64,000 bases of DNA from UBA7672 sp963784415 (lineage in GTDB: Bacteria; Pseudomonadota; Alphaproteobacteria; Caulobacterales; Hyphomonadaceae). Location: contig CAWARK010000011.1 in the NCBI GenBank assembly GCA_963784415.1, positions 236,113-300,112 of the forward strand. Direction: 5' to 3'. Position 1 is the stretch's first letter; the number at the start of each line of letters is the position of its first letter. Positions 60,215 through 64,000 of this stretch are shown one piece after another. Made by a program: the position numbers and the translations under genes. The notes below the pieces were generated by a model that was given only the letters and a program-made list of their open reading frames with translations, ran no database searches and was not told where the DNA came from.

Positions 60215-61894
60215 CTATCTCCTTGGCTTATCAGGCTTCGGCTTCGCCGGCTTCACGGGTTTGGGAGGCTTGGGCGGCTTCACCTTTGCCGCCGCTTTCG
60301 GCTTCTCGACTTTCACTGGTTTCGCCGGCTTTGCCTTGATCGCCTTGTCTTTCGCGGGCTTTGGCGGCTTCGCAGGCTTGGCCTTCGCGACCGGCTTGGG
60401 CTTCGCCTTGTTTTTCGGCTTTGCCTTGAGCTCGAGTGGCGCATCAAGGCCTTCCTCCGGCGGGCGTTGGAACCCGCCCATCTGAGCCTCGATGGCTTCG
60501 GCGATCGCAAGTACATCATCGTCGCCGCCCTCGGGGCCGATGATCTGGATGCCGCACGGCAACTGGCCGGGCTTGCGTGGAACAGGGATCACGACCGCCG
60601 GCAGATGGCAGATCGTCGCCAGCGCGATCCAGCCATGCATCAGGTGATAGGGCGAAAGCTTGCCGTCGACGTCCATCATCCGGCTGACCGCGTCGCCGGT
60701 ATCGATGTGCTCGAACGCCGTCGTCGGCGCGACCGGCGTGATGATCGCGTGCCACCGGCTGAAGAAATCGGACATCGTCCGCTTCAGCCGCCGGCGCACT
60801 TCGTCCGCGCGCAGCCAGTCATGGTGAGTCGCCGCCGAATAGGCCGCCCACTTGCCGCGCCCGAACGGCTCGCCGCGCGCCATCAACCGGGCGAGGGGAC
60901 GCCCCGCCTCCAGCGCCTTCACTAGCTGCCCCGGCATGTCGGTCGCGAGCACGGGTAAGAGCAGCTGCAGGTAGAGATCGATGAGTGCCGTCCCGTCCAC
61001 GTCTGGCCGGGTCGCGAGAACCTGCGCGCCGGCGTCGGCGGCAGCTTCAGCGGCGGTTTCGACGGCTGCGCGGCAGATGGCAGAGGTTGGAAACGCCTTG
61101 TCCTCAGCCCACACGCCGATTCGGCGGGCCCGCAGCGATGTCCGCTTCGGCGGCGCGATAACCGGCGTGCCGGTCAGCACCTGGAACATCAGGCGCAGGT
61201 CGGCGACGTCCCGCGCCATCGGTCCCGCTACGTTGAGATCGCGTACGGCCAGCGATCCCGGCGCGGGCGGCACATGGCCCATGATCGGCGCGCGGCCATA
61301 GCTCGGCTTCAGGGCTGCGACACCGCAGAAGTGCGCGGGGAAGCGAAGGCTGCCGCCAATGTCCGAGCCCAGCTCCAGCGGCGTCATGCCGGTCGCCAGC
61401 GCCGCCGCGGCGCCCCCGGAACTCCCTCCCGGCGTCCGTCCAAGATCCCAGGGATTCGACGTGCGCCCATGCACGGTGTTGTAGGTCTGGCTGTCGCCCG
61501 CGAGATAGGGCGTGTTGGTCTTCCCCCAGATCACCGCCCCCGCCTCCCTCAACCTCCCCACCGCCGCCGCATCCGCCGTCCGCGCCGGGCGGTTGGCGTA
61601 TTCGGGCGCGCCGGCGGTTGCGGGCATGCCGTCGACGTCGAACGTGTCCTTGATGGTCATCGGCAGGCCGTGAAGCGGACCGGCCGGTATCCCTGAAGTC
61701 AGCAGCCGGTCGAGCTCAAGCGCCCGTCTCCGCGCCGCCGCGAGATCGGTGCGCACCACGGCGTTCACTGCAGGGTTCGCAACCTCATAGCGGGCGATAT
61801 GTTCTTCGAGCAGGTCAGCCGCGCTCACTTGGCCGAGGGCCAGCCGGTCGAGTTGCGTCCGAGCCGTCAGAAATATGTTCGGCGCTTGCGTCAT
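60215..61894 (-). CDS. Amidase with a Lys/Pro-rich tail
   Basis: A 559-residue amidase-signature enzyme. The Ser-cisSer-Lys triad is visible: Lys in GLPMTIKDTFD, the cis-Ser in TPGGSSGGAAAALA and the nucleophile in LGSDIGGSLRFPAHFCGV. The catalytic domain ends near 485 (QLPCGIQIIGPEGGDDDVLAIAEAIEAQMGG). The last about 70 residues are an unusual repetitive AKPxKPPKPxKxK tail. The substrate is unknown; such enzymes hydrolyse amides. No signal peptide. Confidence 0.88.
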   Translation of the reverse strand: MTQAPNIFLTARTQLDRLALGQVSAADLLEEHIARYEVANPAVNAVVRTDLAAARRRALELDRLLTSGIPAGPLHGLPMTIKDTFDVDGMPATAGAPEYANRPARTADAAAVGRLREAGAVIWGKTNTPYLAGDSQTYNTVHGRTSNPWDLGRTPGGSSGGAAAALATGMTPLELGSDIGGSLRFPAHFCGVAALKPSYGRAPIMGHVPPAPGSLAVRDLNVAGPMARDVADLRLMFQVLTGTPVIAPPKRTSLRARRIGVWAEDKAFPTSAICRAAVETAAEAAADAGAQVLATRPDVDGTALIDLYLQLLLPVLATDMPGQLVKALEAGRPLARLMARGEPFGRGKWAAYSAATHHDWLRADEVRRRLKRTMSDFFSRWHAIITPVAPTTAFEHIDTGDAVSRMMDVDGKLSPYHLMHGWIALATICHLPAVVIPVPRKPGQLPCGIQIIGPEGGDDDVLAIAEAIEAQMGGFQRPPEEGLDAPLELKAKPKNKAKPKPVAKAKPAKPPKPAKDKAIKAKPAKPVKVEKPKAAAKVKPPKPPKPVKPAKPKPDKPRR

Positions 61895-62024
61895 CCCGCG
61901 CGCCTACCCCCGTAGCTGCGTTCCCACCATTGCGGCTCGTCCCGGCCGCACGCATTTGGTCTATGCGGGCAGGGCGCCACACGCAAAGTGAAAGCCGCGC
62001 AACAATCTGAAACAGCGACGCGAT

Positions 62025-62801
62025 TCAGAGCGAGAGAACATCTCGCATCGTATAGAGCCCCGGCTTCTGTCCGGCCGCCCACTTCGCTGCAGCCAGCGCA
62101 CCCTTGGCGAAGATCGCGCGGTCGAGCGCCCGGTGGCTGATCGACAGGATCTCCTCGTCGGAGATGAACGCCGCTTCGTGATCGCCGATAATGCCGCCGC
62201 CGCGAATAACAGAAAAACCGATCGAACCTTCCTTGCGCGGACCCGTCTGGCCATCGTGCGGCGGTACGCGCAGGTCATTGAGTGGTTCGCCCCGCCCACG
62301 AGCGGCGGCCTCGCCGATCATAAGAGCGGTGCCGGACGGTGCGTCGACTTTACGGCGGTGATGGCCTTCGGAAATCTCGATGTCCCAGTCCGCCTTGAGG
62401 CGGGCGGCGACCTGTTCGACCAGGCCGATCATCAGGTTGACGCCGAGCGAGAAATTCCGGTCGCGCACGATGGCGATGCGTTTGGCGTGTTCCGCGATCT
62501 GTTGTTCCTGTGCCGCCGATAGCCCGGTGGTGCCGACGATCGCGGCTTTCACCTTGGTCAGCTTCAACAGGTCGAGCGCCTCGATTGAGGCGGTCGGTGT
62601 CGTGAAATCGATCCAGACGTCGGCTGACTGAGCAGCCTTCGCTATGCTGTCGCTGACGGTCCAGCCGCCGGGCGCATCGCCCAGCGCCGGCGACCCTGCT
62701 CGCTCGCTGCCGCCGGCAATCGAGAAGTCCGCGCCGGCCGATCCGACCAGCGCGTGGCCCATGCGGCCTGCGATTCCTGCGATGGCGATCCTGATGCTCA
62801 T
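62025..62801 (-). CDS. dapB: 4-hydroxy-tetrahydrodipicolinate reductase
   Basis: Lysine/diaminopimelate synthesis, 258 residues. The cofactor loop IAGIAGRMGHALV is near 7-19, WIDFTTPTASIEAL follows, then GTTGLSAAQEQQI and the active-site EGHHRRKVDAPSGTALMIGEA with the catalytic His and Lys. C-terminal GLYTMRDVLSL. Start 62801 (MSIRIAIAG). The gap from 61895 to 62024 contains no evident gene. Confidence 0.96.
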   Translation of the reverse strand: MSIRIAIAGIAGRMGHALVGSAGADFSIAGGSERAGSPALGDAPGGWTVSDSIAKAAQSADVWIDFTTPTASIEALDLLKLTKVKAAIVGTTGLSAAQEQQIAEHAKRIAIVRDRNFSLGVNLMIGLVEQVAARLKADWDIEISEGHHRRKVDAPSGTALMIGEAAARGRGEPLNDLRVPPHDGQTGPRKEGSIGFSVIRGGGIIGDHEAAFISDEEILSISHRALDRAIFAKGALAAAKWAAGQKPGLYTMRDVLSL

Positions 62802-62884
62802 GTTCGCCTTATAGCCGGATTTCCGGGTGAGGCGAGGGAGGGCTAAATTGACCAGCCCGGCCAATCACGCCAAGCCTGTGAGCC

Positions 62885-63427
62885 ATGAAAAAGATGTCGC
62901 TCCTGATCCTGCCATTCCTGCTCGCCGCGTGTGGCCCTGCGCCAGCTCCGGGCGCATCGTCGGCTGACGAGACCGTCAAGCCAGCGAGCCCTTACGCGTT
63001 TGACGTCAACCTGACGCTGACCGCGCGCGCAGCCGAACGGCTGAAGGATACGGATGAGCGGGTGATCGTCTCGGCGATGTATTACGGCCTGCCGACCAGT
63101 GACGATGCGCCGGGCATCGACAAGGAAGGCATGGAGGTCCGCCTCGGCGCGAGCGACATCGAAGTCGGACCCGAAAGCGCTGTCGTGAACGTGACGGGCG
63201 AGGGGTTCGATCCGACCTACCTGAAAAGCGTCAAGGGCGAGCCTGAAGTCCTGATCAACGTCTACTCTGCGCGCAAGACGCACGAGAACAACCTTCTCAA
63301 CTGCGGCATCTATCAGGGACCGGTGCCGATGGCGCAGAAGAAGCCCGTCGAGGTGCAGTGCGACCTGATCGAGGGCCTAAACGAAGACGGCGATGTCGTC
63401 GTGGAGACGGGCACGCCGGGGCAGTAG
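62885..63427 (+). CDS. Hypothetical lipoprotein
   Basis: A 180-residue lipoprotein (leader ending LLAAC, Cys16) with an Ala/Pro/Ser linker and a beta-rich body: FDVNLTLTARAAERLKDTDERVIVSAMYYGLP, EVRLGASDIEVGPESAVVNVTGEGF, VLINVYSARKTHENNLLNCGIY. A second Cys pair near the C-terminus (NLLNCGIY, EVQCDLIEG) may form a disulfide. No family recognised. Divergent from dapB; 9 bases before another lipoprotein gene. Confidence 0.7.
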   Translation: MKKMSLLILPFLLAACGPAPAPGASSADETVKPASPYAFDVNLTLTARAAERLKDTDERVIVSAMYYGLPTSDDAPGIDKEGMEVRLGASDIEVGPESAVVNVTGEGFDPTYLKSVKGEPEVLINVYSARKTHENNLLNCGIYQGPVPMAQKKPVEVQCDLIEGLNEDGDVVVETGTPGQ

Positions 63428-63436
63428 GATCGGCGC

Positions 63437-63985
63437 ATGCGGTTGGGGTTGGTTCTGACAGTTGGAGTGTTGGCTGGATGTCAGCCTGCGCCGGTAAAAA
63501 TCGGATCGGGTCCACCACCGGCCGAACCATCGCCATCTGCTCCGGCGCCGGCTGCGCCACAACCGGTCGCGGCGCCAGATGCCGCATTCGACTTCACAGA
63601 TCCCGTGTGGCTCGTCACGGACTTTGGCGCCTTGATGTTCGCACCCAGAAACTCGGGCGACATTCATATCGACATGTCTTGCGGGCCGAATGGAACGATG
63701 TCGATCTGGGCGCCCAACTCCGAGGAGGATGGCCGGAGACTGTTTCTCGTCTCGGGCGGCGAGTCGGAGATGTTTCCAGCTACGCGCATCCCGGCCGACG
63801 ATGAAGGTTATGAAGGCGTCGCCAGCAGGATCGAGATCGCCGCGTCAAATCACGTGCTCGCGGCGTTCCGGGTTTCCGGCCAACTGTCTCGCGGCAACGT
63901 ACCCGACGTCATGAACGCCAAGACGCCGGGCGAAATGCAATCGATCAATAGCTTCTTTGCAGATTGCGTAGCTTCGCCTGACTAG
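63437..63985 (+). CDS. Hypothetical lipoprotein
   Basis: A 182-residue lipoprotein (GVLAGC, Cys15), then a Pro/Ala/Ser-rich linker to about 45 and a domain with DFTDPVWLVTDFGALMFAPRN, IHIDMSCGPNGTMSIWAPNS and VLAAFRVSGQL. C-terminal NSFFADCV. No family recognised. It follows the other lipoprotein gene by 9 bases and may be its operon partner. It ends 15 bases before the right edge. Confidence 0.65.
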   Translation: MRLGLVLTVGVLAGCQPAPVKIGSGPPPAEPSPSAPAPAAPQPVAAPDAAFDFTDPVWLVTDFGALMFAPRNSGDIHIDMSCGPNGTMSIWAPNSEEDGRRLFLVSGGESEMFPATRIPADDEGYEGVASRIEIAASNHVLAAFRVSGQLSRGNVPDVMNAKTPGEMQSINSFFADCVASPD

Positions 63986-64000
63986 CGCCTAAGCTCGCGA

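Overview
The window is a high-GC alphaproteobacterial chromosome segment. Gene content and order point to Caulobacterales, probably Hyphomonadaceae-like: a CenR-type response regulator, an NtrZ-like periplasmic protein, the block parB-parA-rsmG-mnmG-mnmE, the block rho-hemJ-hemH-hemE, and then the replication-origin position hemE | ppsR-maf-aroE-coaE-dnaQ. No rRNA, tRNA, CRISPR array, transposase or prophage gene was found. Almost all of the sequence is housekeeping, with tight spacing and many 4-bp start/stop overlaps.

Layout. 1-9.7 kb: end of a YjbR-like gene, lolA, exonuclease III, a sulfotransferase, small lipoprotein and cysteine-rich genes, cenR divergent from an L,D-transpeptidase, a YhhN protein, the YggS PLP protein divergent from a ThiE-like gene, an NtrZ-like gene and a porin. 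9.8-14.6 kb: DUF3576-leuS-lptE-holA operon. 14.7-16.3 kb: a cytochrome c/sugar dehydrogenase fusion. 16.5-23.1 kb (minus strand): parB, parA, rsmG, mnmG and mnmE. Seven exact copies of the 14-bp parS core lie between 18.8 and 23.4 kb, four of them inside genes. 23.4-28.8 kb: a 2OG-Fe oxygenase, a small ribbon-helix-helix-like protein with a palindrome just upstream, rho, hemJ, hemH and hemE. 28757-29169: the likely origin of replication (Cori-like), with thirteen GANTC sites in 277 bp, a TTAA-N7-TTAA CtrA site and DnaA-box-like 9-mers. 29.2-35.7 kb (plus strand): ppsR, maf, aroE, coaE, dnaQ, an alcohol dehydrogenase, (secB on minus), a Tim44-like gene and an Smr gene. 35.7-44.0 kb (minus): a histidine cluster (hisB, hisH, hisA, hisF, hisE) interrupted by unrelated genes, including a 53-aa DUF1127-like gene. 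44.2-49.5 kb: an EAL phosphodiesterase, then hslV, a membrane-protein gene and hslU. 49.5-64 kb: accessory enzymes, an HxlR/SDR divergon with a duplicated operator, nth, an adenosine-type kinase, an amidase, dapB and two lipoproteins.

Genes near the origin tend to point away from 28.8-29.2 kb in both directions, as expected if forks leave from there. ParA/ParB with the parS cluster, 5-10 kb away, would provide origin segregation. A CtrA site and dense GANTC sites suggest that firing is tied to the CtrA/CcrM cell-cycle circuit. Two families of dispersed palindromic repeats punctuate intergenic gaps. All assignments come from reading translations and motifs by eye; no database search was run.
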